A DNA stretch of 10,095 bases, from assembly GCA_937924675.1 (NCBI GenBank), contig CALEVL010000126.1, forward strand, positions 1-10,095, written 5' to 3'. The DNA is from an uncultured Ignavibacteria bacterium. GTDB lineage: Bacteria; Bacteroidota; Ignavibacteria; Tepidaquicellales; Tepidaquicellaceae. A program made the translations under genes and the position numbers. Below are positions 1 to 6,856 of this stretch, one piece after another; positions within the stretch are counted from its first letter, which is position 1; every line of letters starts with the position of its first letter. The notes beneath the pieces are model-generated. The model worked only from the letters and a program-made list of their open reading frames with translations. It made no database searches and had not been told where the DNA came from.

Positions 1-67
1 TCGAATTTTGTTAAACCCTTTACTCCAAAGATTTAAAACGTTTTGGACAGATGTGATTTGATTCTGA

Positions 68-96
68 CCTCCGGAGGGAAATTTTTATAGTATAAT
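68..96 (+). promoter_or_regulatory. Candidate glgP promoter with palindrome at the -35 position
   Basis: A perfect TATAAT lies at 91-96, 66 bases before the phosphorylase start codon. No TTGACA-like -35 is found at normal spacing. That place is instead occupied by a perfect 10-bp palindrome, CCTCCGGAGG (68-77), in otherwise AT-rich DNA. A palindrome covering the -35 region would fit a regulator binding site, but this is inference: the palindrome has no spacer and is short. The rest of 1-162 shows no gene I can support. Confidence is low because this group often uses a different promoter consensus (TTTG near -33, TAnnTTTG near -7), which does not match well here. Confidence 0.28.
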
Positions 97-162
97 ATTT
101 CTGTTAAACTTATATTGAAGGTTTCCAAAATTAATTTCAACTGAAAGGACAATCATAGAAAT

Positions 163-2253
163 ATGGATAACCTGATGTTAATGCTTAAGGAAATTGCCTA
201 CAATTTTTATTGGTCATGGAATAAGGAAGCTGTTGAATTATTCCGTGAAATCAATCCTGATTACTGGGAGTGGTCTATGCATAATCCTGTCTTACTACTG
301 AATAAAATTGATCCTTCATATCTCGAATATGCAATTGAAAAGAAACATCTCGGAAGCAGTATCCACACAATTCATGATGAATACAAGTACTATCTTGAAA
401 GGAAAACATATTTTGAAGAAAATTACTTCAAGCCTGACGGACCATCTATTGCATATTTTTCTGCGGAATATGGTATAACTGAATGTCTAAGAATATATTC
501 CGGAGGACTGGGAGTTCTTTCAGGTGATCATCTTAAATCTTCTTCGGATCTAGGTATTCCTCTTGTCGGTCTCGGACTCGCATATCAATACGGCTATTTT
601 ACTCAATTGATAAACAGAGATGGTTTACAGACTGAAAATTATGAACTAAACGATTTTGATAATCTTCCAATAACTCTGCTGAGAGATGAAAACTATATGC
701 CGCTCAAAATCGAAATCAAATTTCCGGGTAGAACTGTTCTTGCTCAGGCATGGCAGGCAAAAATAGGAAGAGTAAAATTGTTTCTTCTCGACACGGCAAT
801 ACCTGAGAATTCTGTTGACGACAGGCGCATTACTGACATTTTGTACGGAGGAAACAATGAAAAGAGAATGATGCAGGAGATCGTTCTTGGCATAGGTGGG
901 GTAAGACTTCTGGAAATGCTTGGATATGATATTAAGGCATATCATCTGAATGAAGGTCATTCAGCGTTTCTCTGTTTTGAAAGAATAAAGAATGTCATGA
1001 AGCGGGAAAATGTATCCTATGCCGAAGCAAAAGCGAAATGCTATAACTCAAACATATTCACAACACACACACCGGTTCCGGCAGGGATTGATATATTTCA
1101 AAAAGATTTATTCCTGAAATATTTCAAGGACTATTCAGAAAAGGAGATTGGTATGGAAGTAAATGAATTGTTCCTGGAAGGGGATCTGAACCCCGGAGAT
1201 GAAGACAACAATACCTTCAACATGGCATATCTTGCTATTAATAATTCAGAATTTGTAAACGGCGTCAGCAGATTGCACGGTGATGTTTCAAGAAAGATGT
1301 GGCATCTTCCTAATACAAGGAGTCAGATAACTTCCATAACTAATGGAATTCACACACCGAGCTATATATCAAGACACGGCAATAAGCTGCTGAATGCATA
1401 TTTCACGAATAAATGGGAATATGATTCGAAGATATGGCAAAAGTTTGGGGAGATAACTGACGAAGAAATATGGGCATTGAGATTACTCAACAAAATGGAC
1501 CTGATAAATTTTGTAAGGAAAAAAATTCGAAATAAGTTGATCTTCCTTGGCGAAGACAGAAGTCTGAAAGAAGTGGATTCAATTCTTGATCCAAATGCAC
1601 TTACGATCGGATTTGCAAGAAGATTTGCAACTTATAAGCGTGGTAACCTTATCTTGCGTGATTTTGAACGCCTGAAGAAAATTGTAAATAACAGGGATAT
1701 GCCGGTTCAAATTATTTATTCAGGCAAGGCACATCCGAAAGATGATCAGGGGAAAGCATTGATATCTGAGATAATCTCATTCACGAAGAATGAAGATCTG
1801 AAGAACAAGATCATCTTTCTTGATAACTATAATATATTCATAGCCCGTCAGATGGTTAAGGGATGTGATCTTTGGCTGAACAATCCAAGGCGGCCTCAGG
1901 AAGCATCAGGTACAAGCGGAATGAAAGTCATTGCAAACGGGGGTCTGAATCTCAGCATACTTGACGGTTGGTGGGCTGAGGGCTACTCAACAGAGAACGG
2001 ATGGAAGATTGATACAATAACGGATGAGAGCTTGCCTGTTGAACAGAGAGACGCTTATGAAGCAGAGAGTCTCTATTCTGTTCTTGAATCAGAGATCATT
2101 CCTATGTTCTTTAAAAGAAACTCAAAAGGCATGCCTGAAGAGTGGATAAAGAAAATCAAGTCATCTGTTGTTAATCTTGCAGAATATTTCAGCACAGACA
2201 GAATGGTAAAGGAGTATGCTGAAAGAGCATATGTGAAAGCAATTAAGAATTAA
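163..2253 (+). CDS. glgP: Alpha-glucan (glycogen/maltodextrin) phosphorylase, GT35 family
   Basis: This cytoplasmic PLP enzyme releases glucose-1-phosphate from the non-reducing ends of glycogen or maltodextrin using phosphate. The 696-residue protein opens with a DUF3417-type segment (YNFYWSWN, 13-20; the WEWSMHNPVLLL stretch, about 35-46), which marks the bacterial short-form phosphorylases rather than the longer animal/E. coli type. Family landmarks follow in order: IYSGGLGVLSGDH (111-123), HLNEGHSAF (261-269), THTPVPAG (301-308, with the active-site-type His302), SRLHGDVSRKMW (369-380), SITNGIHTP (391-399), ARRFATYKRG (485-494, aligning Arg487 and Lys492 with the phosphate-binding residues of muscle phosphorylase) and EASGTSGMK (580-588), where Lys588 should bind PLP. 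The protein looks complete. The ATG at 163 is favoured because an in-frame TGA at 142-144 blocks extension; a weak AAAGGA lies at 144-149. No other glycogen gene is adjacent. Its last codons (Ile-Lys-Asn-stop) lie inside a 7-bp tandem array. Substrate preference cannot be read from sequence. Confidence 0.95.
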   Translation: MDNLMLMLKEIAYNFYWSWNKEAVELFREINPDYWEWSMHNPVLLLNKIDPSYLEYAIEKKHLGSSIHTIHDEYKYYLERKTYFEENYFKPDGPSIAYFSAEYGITECLRIYSGGLGVLSGDHLKSSSDLGIPLVGLGLAYQYGYFTQLINRDGLQTENYELNDFDNLPITLLRDENYMPLKIEIKFPGRTVLAQAWQAKIGRVKLFLLDTAIPENSVDDRRITDILYGGNNEKRMMQEIVLGIGGVRLLEMLGYDIKAYHLNEGHSAFLCFERIKNVMKRENVSYAEAKAKCYNSNIFTTHTPVPAGIDIFQKDLFLKYFKDYSEKEIGMEVNELFLEGDLNPGDEDNNTFNMAYLAINNSEFVNGVSRLHGDVSRKMWHLPNTRSQITSITNGIHTPSYISRHGNKLLNAYFTNKWEYDSKIWQKFGEITDEEIWALRLLNKMDLINFVRKKIRNKLIFLGEDRSLKEVDSILDPNALTIGFARRFATYKRGNLILRDFERLKKIVNNRDMPVQIIYSGKAHPKDDQGKALISEIISFTKNEDLKNKIIFLDNYNIFIARQMVKGCDLWLNNPRRPQEASGTSGMKVIANGGLNLSILDGWWAEGYSTENGWKIDTITDESLPVEQRDAYEAESLYSVLESEIIPMFFKRNSKGMPEEWIKKIKSSVVNLAEYFSTDRMVKEYAERAYVKAIKN

Positions 2254-2275
2254 GAATTGAAAATTGAGAATTGAT
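2241..2275 (+). repeat. Tandem heptamer array 1 (AATTRAR-type, five copies)
   Basis: Five consecutive 7-bp units are read directly: AATTAAG, AATTAAG, AATTGAA, AATTGAG, AATTGAT, so the consensus is AATT[AG]A[AG]. The array starts within the phosphorylase gene and supplies its last three codons and TAA stop (2251-2253), so it overlaps coding sequence. Seven is not a multiple of three and the units contain TAA or TGA, so a change in copy number would alter only the extreme C-terminus and would quickly reach a stop in any frame. The array resembles the short tandem heptamers (STRR) described in cyanobacteria in form, not in sequence. Confidence 0.85.
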
Positions 2276-2422
2276 ACCCCGCCAATCATTTGGAAAGAAT
2301 TGCAGAGAATTATGCTTAGAGGAACCTGACTCTGCAGATGAGATTTTTGCAGGGTTGTAACTGAACCCAAAACAATGACTTCGATCAAGGACTTTCAACC
2401 TTACGGTATGCGACGGGCAGGC
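2276..2422. other. Non-coding core between two heptamer arrays (possible interspersed repeat unit)
   Basis: No convincing gene is seen in this 147-bp stretch; the short reading frames here run into the arrays and show no domain or usable start. Small inverted repeats are present: TGCAGAG (2301-2307) with CTCTGCA (2330-2336), a 7-bp stem around a 22-nt loop, and GGGTT (2352-2356) with AACCC (2364-2368), a 5-bp stem around a 7-nt loop. Near the ends, CCCG (2278-2281) can pair with CGGG (2414-2417), just inside the flanking arrays. A single imperfect copy of the second array's unit (ACTTTCAACC, 2391-2400) also lies here. This could be a MITE-like or structured-RNA repeat unit, or a decayed gene fragment; the sequence alone does not decide. 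Confidence 0.4.
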
Positions 2423-2463
2423 AACTTTCAACTTTCAACTTTCAACTTTTAACTTTCAACTTC
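2423..2463 (+). repeat. Tandem heptamer array 2 (AACTTTC, five copies plus partial)
   Basis: Units are AACTTTC three times, AACTTTT once, AACTTTC once and then a partial AACTTC. On the opposite strand a cyclic reading of the unit is AGTTGAA, one base different from AATTGAA in the array at 2241-2275. The two arrays are therefore approximately inverted relative to each other and flank a 147-bp core. The array ends 89 bases before the next start codon, upstream of the candidate promoter of that gene, so copy-number changes could in principle affect its expression. Confidence 0.88.
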
Positions 2464-2471
2464 ATAAATAA

Positions 2472-2503
2472 ATTGTTACAAACAGTTCTAATAACTAACT
2501 TCG
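2472..2503 (+). promoter_or_regulatory. Candidate promoter, Bacteroidota-type
   Basis: ATTG (2472-2475) is followed after 20 bases by TAACTTCG (2496-2503), which matches TAnnTTTG at five of six fixed positions. The geometry is close to the Bacteroidota -33/-7 promoter. It starts just after the heptamer array and lies about 50 bases before the start codon at 2553. Neither element is perfect, so this is tentative. Confidence 0.3.
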
Positions 2504-2552
2504 CTAAAACATCGTATCAGATTTTAAACTAACCTTCAGAAAGGAATAATCA

Positions 2553-5012
2553 ATGAAAGCAAAGCTTCTTTCTTACATTCTTGCAGTCGGAATTGTCGCA
2601 TTTAGTATTGCGAAGATCTCCGCTCAGGATGAAAACCCACTGCTTGACCAACCGCCAAGACAATATTGGGACAATGTTTCATATTCAATGCCTGAACCTG
2701 TTGCAGTTGTAACAGATAATGCCGGATATGACAATTTTGATCTCGGTGTGGATTTTGCCGAGTGTCATATTTCAGAGAACCCCAAAGTTCCCGGTCAGTA
2801 TTTCCTCGCTTACAATACTAATGCGACTTACTATACGATGAACGGACTCGACTGGCAAAGAAACAATCCGTTCTTTCCGAATGCTGCGGGTGATCCAATA
2901 ACTGCTTACGACAGTCTGGGAAATCTTTTCTATGACAATATGAAGAGCCCGATCACCGGTACTTGGAATGTCAGATCGACAAATAACGGGCAAAACTGGT
3001 TCAATGCAGTTTCAGCAAACATCGGTAACGACAAGAACTGGATTGCTGCCGATCAGACCGGCGGTCCGTTTGCAAATTATATTTACGGTGTAATGACTCC
3101 GGGAAACTTCGTCAGAAGCATTGACAACGGCGCATCTTTCTCAAACACTTTCGGAGCCAGCAACAATCTGCCGGGAATGATGGTTTGTGTCGGTGCAAAT
3201 GTAATTGGAGGAAATGTTCCGGGAGGATGCGTGTATGTAGTTACAAATACAGGAAGTTCATTTAACGCTACTTATACTTTCTACAGATCAACTAACGGCG
3301 GACAAACCTTTGACTTCATGTCAGCGCAGAATTTTGCAAACTACGTAGGCACAAACGTTGGTGGCAGGAATTCGGTTCAGAACATGAGAACCAGACCTTA
3401 TCCTTTTATCACAGCTGATAACAGCTATGGACCAAACAGAGGAAGGCTATACTTAATTTATTCATCCAATACTCCTGTTGGTGACGGCAATAAGCCGGAT
3501 ATCTTCTGCAGATATTCCACCGATCACGGTATAAACTGGTCAAACGAGATAAGAGTCAATGATGATGCAAATACAACGGCACACAATCAATGGCATCCTG
3601 CTACATGGTGTGACAAAGAGACCGGCAAGCTCTATGTTCAATGGATGGACACAAGAGATTGCCCAACGAGCGACAGCGCCTTGATCTATGCAACTTATTC
3701 CACCGACGGTGGTCAGACTTTTGTACAGAACAAACAGATCTCAAACAAGAAATTCAGGATCAATTGCACAACATGTGGCGGCGGCGGAACTCCTGCGTAC
3801 CTTGGTGATTACAATTCGCTGATCTCAAATCCTGTTACTTCCATGTTGGCCTGGGCTGATTTCAGGAGCAATACCTTTGGAAGTTATGTTGCTTACTATC
3901 CTGATTATGCAATGAAAACCAGCACATCAGTTGTTAGCGTAAATAATGGCCAAAGCTCTACGTTCAGAGCCATTGTTCCGAGTGTAAAGGATTACACGGG
4001 CAAAGTGAAATTCACTGCGCGCATAGACACGCTTCCTGCAAGCGGAACACTGAATGTATCTTTTGTTGGAAAAGATTCCATAACTTCTTATCCGGATTCT
4101 GTTCAGGTAAGAGTTGAAGCTGTTGGAAACGTAACTCCTGGAAGGTACAGAGTCAAAGTTGATGGCAGAGGACCGAACGGAACTCCTGCACACAGAAGAA
4201 TTGTGGATGTTCTTGTGAATTCATCTTTTGTCAATGTCCGTACAAACAGGCCGGGTATTGCAGAGTTTCAGGTGAACGGAGTTACTTACAATCAGCCGCA
4301 ACAACTTGTATTTACAAATGGCTCAAGTGTAACAGTTAGGGCTATCAGTCCGAGAACTGTTGGACCGAATCAATATACTTTCGTCAACTGGTCAAACGGC
4401 GGTGATACAACTCAGACAATCAACGTGACATCTAATCTTGATCTTGTTGCTACTTACAAACTGCAATACAGGCTGATCATGACCTCATCGCAGGGAAATA
4501 CTTTCGGTGGAAATGTATTCTATGATTCAGGATCTTCAGCAACATTCGGTGTGCTTTCCAGAAGAATCATAAACGGAGGAACAACATATTACTTCCGCGG
4601 ATGGACGGGCGGCGGAACAGGATCATATACAAGTCCTGACAGTACAGGAAATGACAGCGCCGTAACAGTTCAGATGCTTTCCCCGATTTCGGAAACGGCG
4701 AGATGGACAACAACAATCGGTATCAATCAGCTGAGCTCAGTTGTACCGGACAAATACACTCTGTATCAGAACTATCCGAATCCATTCAACCCGAGTACGA
4801 ATATTAAGTTTGACATTGTTAAGACCGGAGCAGTGAAGATCATAATTTATGATGCACTCGGAAAAGAAGCGGAAATACTTGTAAATGAAGTGATGGGACC
4901 GGGAAGTTATAATGCAGATTTCAACGCATCAAGTCTTCCAAGCGGTATCTATTATTACAAGATCGTTACTGCGGATTTTTCGGATGTTAAGAAGATGCTT
5001 CTGGTCAAGTAA
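2553..5012 (+). CDS. Secreted Asp-box (BNR/sialidase-like) beta-propeller protein with T9SS type A sorting tail
   Basis: The 819-residue protein begins with a Sec signal peptide (1-24, probable cleavage near ISA-QDE). AAGGA at 2541-2545, seven bases before the ATG, supports the start. Residues about 60-450 form a propeller-like region with five Asp-box motifs of the S-x-[DN]-x-G-x-x-[WF] type: 142-149, 189-196, 246-253, 322-329 and 383-390. All eight cysteines (71, 212, 226, 319, 353, 370, 405, 408) lie there. Residues about 455-555 look like a beta-sandwich linker domain. Two repeats resembling the Flg_new/InlB-B 'bacterial repeat' type follow (about 560-637, with FVNWSNGG; about 638-720, with FRGWTGGG). 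The last roughly 85 residues are a T9SS tail (NYPNPFNPST at 739-748; SGIYYYK; ending KKMLLVK). The protein should be exported by T9SS and be surface-bound or released. Asp-boxes occur in sialidases and many non-enzymatic propellers. I cannot identify the sialidase catalytic Arg triad or Tyr, so no enzymatic activity is assigned. Confidence 0.87.
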   Translation: MKAKLLSYILAVGIVAFSIAKISAQDENPLLDQPPRQYWDNVSYSMPEPVAVVTDNAGYDNFDLGVDFAECHISENPKVPGQYFLAYNTNATYYTMNGLDWQRNNPFFPNAAGDPITAYDSLGNLFYDNMKSPITGTWNVRSTNNGQNWFNAVSANIGNDKNWIAADQTGGPFANYIYGVMTPGNFVRSIDNGASFSNTFGASNNLPGMMVCVGANVIGGNVPGGCVYVVTNTGSSFNATYTFYRSTNGGQTFDFMSAQNFANYVGTNVGGRNSVQNMRTRPYPFITADNSYGPNRGRLYLIYSSNTPVGDGNKPDIFCRYSTDHGINWSNEIRVNDDANTTAHNQWHPATWCDKETGKLYVQWMDTRDCPTSDSALIYATYSTDGGQTFVQNKQISNKKFRINCTTCGGGGTPAYLGDYNSLISNPVTSMLAWADFRSNTFGSYVAYYPDYAMKTSTSVVSVNNGQSSTFRAIVPSVKDYTGKVKFTARIDTLPASGTLNVSFVGKDSITSYPDSVQVRVEAVGNVTPGRYRVKVDGRGPNGTPAHRRIVDVLVNSSFVNVRTNRPGIAEFQVNGVTYNQPQQLVFTNGSSVTVRAISPRTVGPNQYTFVNWSNGGDTTQTINVTSNLDLVATYKLQYRLIMTSSQGNTFGGNVFYDSGSSATFGVLSRRIINGGTTYYFRGWTGGGTGSYTSPDSTGNDSAVTVQMLSPISETARWTTTIGINQLSSVVPDKYTLYQNYPNPFNPSTNIKFDIVKTGAVKIIIYDALGKEAEILVNEVMGPGSYNADFNASSLPSGIYYYKIVTADFSDVKKMLLVK

Positions 5013-5038
5013 TTGTAACAAACATATTTTTTCTTTTT

Positions 5039-5070
5039 ACAAGGAGCTTTCGGGCTCCTTGTTTTTTTTT
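5039..5070 (+). terminator. Strong intrinsic terminator after the Asp-box protein gene
   Basis: A 9-bp perfect stem, ACAAGGAGC (5039-5047) with GCTCCTTGT (5054-5062), encloses the loop TTTCGG and runs into nine T residues (5062-5070). It lies 26 bases after the stop codon. It should end transcription before the next gene, so the two neighbouring T9SS genes are probably not one operon. Confidence 0.92.
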
Positions 5071-5133
5071 AAACTGAAATGTAACTTTCTTAATCGCATG
5101 TAAGTTTGTCCACCTCCCTCCATTTAACTTGCC

Positions 5134-5166
5134 TTTGCAACGTAAGAAATTCCAATGTATATATTG
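5134..5166 (+). promoter_or_regulatory. Candidate promoter for the FG-GAP/PQQ-like propeller gene
   Basis: TTTGCAA (5134-5140) precedes TATATATTG (5158-5166). Read as a sigma70-type promoter this gives TTGCAA, 17 bases, TATATA. Read as a Bacteroidota-type promoter it gives TTTG, 20 bases, then a TAnn(T)TTG-like element. It sits between the terminator at 5039-5070 and the start codon at 5198, where a promoter is needed. A TAAGTTTG at 5101-5108 matches TAnnTTTG exactly but lacks an upstream partner at suitable distance. Confidence 0.35.
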
Positions 5167-5197
5167 TAAGATTAAATTTCTATTTTTTCAAAAAACG

Positions 5198-6796
5198 ATG
5201 ATGAAAAGAATATTATACATTTTAACAGCTATTTTGATTTTTGCTGATATGCAGATCGTGTATTCACAGTCAAGTTTATCTGCATTCGGAGACATCATCT
5301 GGCAGATACAGATTCCCGATAATCCCGGAACAACATTGCAGGATAAGCAGATTAGAAGCCTCAAGCAGATTCCGGACGTCAACGGAGACAATGTTAATGA
5401 TGTGATAGCTGCAACAGGAAATTACTGGACAATATGTTATAGCGGACTAAACGGTTCACTGTTATGGCAATACAGCACACACTTCGGATCAATCAATACG
5501 GGCTCGGTAGAATGGGAGGATGCAATGAGCATTGCAGATGTCAATAATGACGGAATGTCAGATGTTGTAATTGGATGCGGCGGCGGAAATGAAATGGTCT
5601 ATGCTTTAAACGGTGCGAGTGGAAATGTTATCTGGGCATACGGAAACTCCACTACAACAAGTGATGGTGACATAGAAGCCGTAAACATCCGGTATGACTT
5701 TAACAATGACGGCATTAATGATGTACTTGTTTCTGCAAGCGGAGTGACAAACGGCGGACGGCATGCTGTGATTTGTCTGAATGCATTGAATGGTGAAGTA
5801 ATCTTTTACAGGACTCAGCCGGAACCATTTACCGATGATGCAATAGCAACTGAATCAGGCGGTGCCATTGGAGTGAATAATAACGGCGCGCCATACAGCG
5901 TAACGGGCATGGATACACTTGGAAATTCTGTCTGGAGTTATTCCTCTGCAGGTAATACATGGAGTCTAAAGGAGATTGAAGATATAAACGGGGACGGGAG
6001 AAAGGACATTATCGGACTCGGAGGATTTACTGCATATATTTTTGCCATTACAGGAAATACGGGTTCATTGGTCTGGTCAAGAAGTCTGGGTTCAAGCAAC
6101 AACGGAAAGATAGCCATACTTGATGATGCAGACGGCAACGGATTTGCTGATATAACACTCTCCGCTCCACAGGTTGCACACAGAGTTGATTCCAAGACCG
6201 GAAATACTATCTGGTCAAACACGCTATCGAGTTCATATCTCAGAGGAATAGATAATATTGGAGATGTTACCGGGGACAGCATAGATGACATAGTAGCTGC
6301 AACTCAGGTTCCTGCAAGACTGCTTGTACTAAACGGAGTAAACGGAAATATTTTGTTTGAACATTTTTTTGGATCAACGCTAACTCAAAGAGGTGACAGG
6401 GCAGCAGTGCTGAAAGATATTGATTCAAACGGTGTCAATGAGTTTCTTGGCGGAAACAGGGAAGGCAAAGTGATTTGTTTCTATGGCGGCAACGGGATTG
6501 TTACTTCCGTCAATCAGATCGATCATAAATCTGTTGACTTTTCCCTGAGCCAGAATTATCCGAATCCATTTAACCCGAGCACAACGATTGCATTCACAAT
6601 TGCAAAGTCAGGAACAGCTTCACTTAAGATCTACAATATTCTCGGACAGAATATAGAGACGATCTTTGATCAATTTCTTCAGTCAGGAAGTTACGAAACA
6701 GTATGGAAGTCCGACAGATATACAAGCGGAACATATTTCTACAGACTTGAAGCAAACGGTTTTCAGAAGACGGGAAAGATGTTGCTTCTAAAGTGA
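5198..6796 (+). CDS. Secreted FG-GAP/PQQ-like beta-propeller protein with T9SS type A sorting tail
   Basis: I place the start at the tandem ATGATG (5198 or 5201), which gives a signal peptide directly (MKRILYILTAILIF..., cleavage near VYS-QSS). A TTG at 5129 would add 23 basic and aromatic residues before the signal peptide and overlap the candidate promoter. From 5198 the protein has 532 residues. Residues about 30-430 form a propeller with seven calcium-loop motifs (D-x-[DNT]-x-[DN]-x-x-x-[DE]) beginning at 60, 114, 167, 262, 310, 356 and 407. These alternate with G-x-x-x-[WF] PQQ-like strand motifs ending at W35, W90, W146, F203, W246, W293, W339 and F387. Residues about 445-532 are a T9SS tail (NYPNPFNPST, 453-462; ending GKMLLLK). 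No Shine-Dalgarno is seen; the leader is A/T-rich. The role is unknown: an extracellular binding, adhesion or structural protein is likely, and nothing indicates PQQ-dependent dehydrogenase activity. Confidence 0.86.
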   Translation: MMKRILYILTAILIFADMQIVYSQSSLSAFGDIIWQIQIPDNPGTTLQDKQIRSLKQIPDVNGDNVNDVIAATGNYWTICYSGLNGSLLWQYSTHFGSINTGSVEWEDAMSIADVNNDGMSDVVIGCGGGNEMVYALNGASGNVIWAYGNSTTTSDGDIEAVNIRYDFNNDGINDVLVSASGVTNGGRHAVICLNALNGEVIFYRTQPEPFTDDAIATESGGAIGVNNNGAPYSVTGMDTLGNSVWSYSSAGNTWSLKEIEDINGDGRKDIIGLGGFTAYIFAITGNTGSLVWSRSLGSSNNGKIAILDDADGNGFADITLSAPQVAHRVDSKTGNTIWSNTLSSSYLRGIDNIGDVTGDSIDDIVAATQVPARLLVLNGVNGNILFEHFFGSTLTQRGDRAAVLKDIDSNGVNEFLGGNREGKVICFYGGNGIVTSVNQIDHKSVDFSLSQNYPNPFNPSTTIAFTIAKSGTASLKIYNILGQNIETIFDQFLQSGSYETVWKSDRYTSGTYFYRLEANGFQKTGKMLLLK

Positions 6797-6810
6797 CGGG
6801 ATGAGATTCA

Positions 6811-6856
6811 TGATTACATTGAACCGGATGTGATAATCACAAACCGAATCTTTTTT
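6811..6856 (+). terminator. Possible weak terminator in the convergent gap
   Basis: Between the two converging stop codons, GTGA-TAA-TCAC (6830-6840), optionally clamped by CGG/CCG (6825-6827 and 6844-6846), is followed by TCTTTTTT (6849-6856). An alternative fold pairs TGATTA (6811-6816) with TAATCA (6834-6839). The T-tract suits termination of the plus-strand propeller gene and overlaps the stop codon of the minus-strand gene. The stem is weak. I see no equivalent minus-strand T-tract after the DUF5686-type gene. Confidence 0.35.

Noticed and set aside
646..960. 104-codon minus-strand open frame inside glgP
   Set aside because: Fully antisense to conserved phosphorylase motifs, with no independent support.
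2161..2431. Two overlapping short minus-strand open frames spanning the heptamer element
   Set aside because: They include the 3' end of glgP and repeat units, show no domain or ribosome site, and are better explained as chance frames in a repeat.
2241..2463. CRISPR-like array
   Set aside because: Units are 7 bp, directly tandem and without spacers, and no cas gene is present.
2553..5012. Annotation as a functional sialidase
   Set aside because: Asp-boxes alone do not show sialidase activity. The catalytic Arg triad, Tyr and Asp could not be identified.
5129..5197. TTG-initiated 23-residue extension of the FG-GAP/PQQ-like protein
   Set aside because: It puts basic and cysteine-containing residues before a normal signal peptide and overlaps the candidate promoter. 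The ATGATG at 5198 gives a standard secreted N-terminus.
5938..6291. 117-codon minus-strand open frame opposite the FG-GAP/PQQ-like gene
   Set aside because: Antisense shadow of a repeat-rich coding region. Its composition reflects the opposite strand and no start signal is seen.
5198..6796. PQQ-dependent dehydrogenase
   Set aside because: Only the propeller strand motif is shared. No cofactor- or catalytic-site pattern is seen, and the protein carries calcium loops and a T9SS tail instead.
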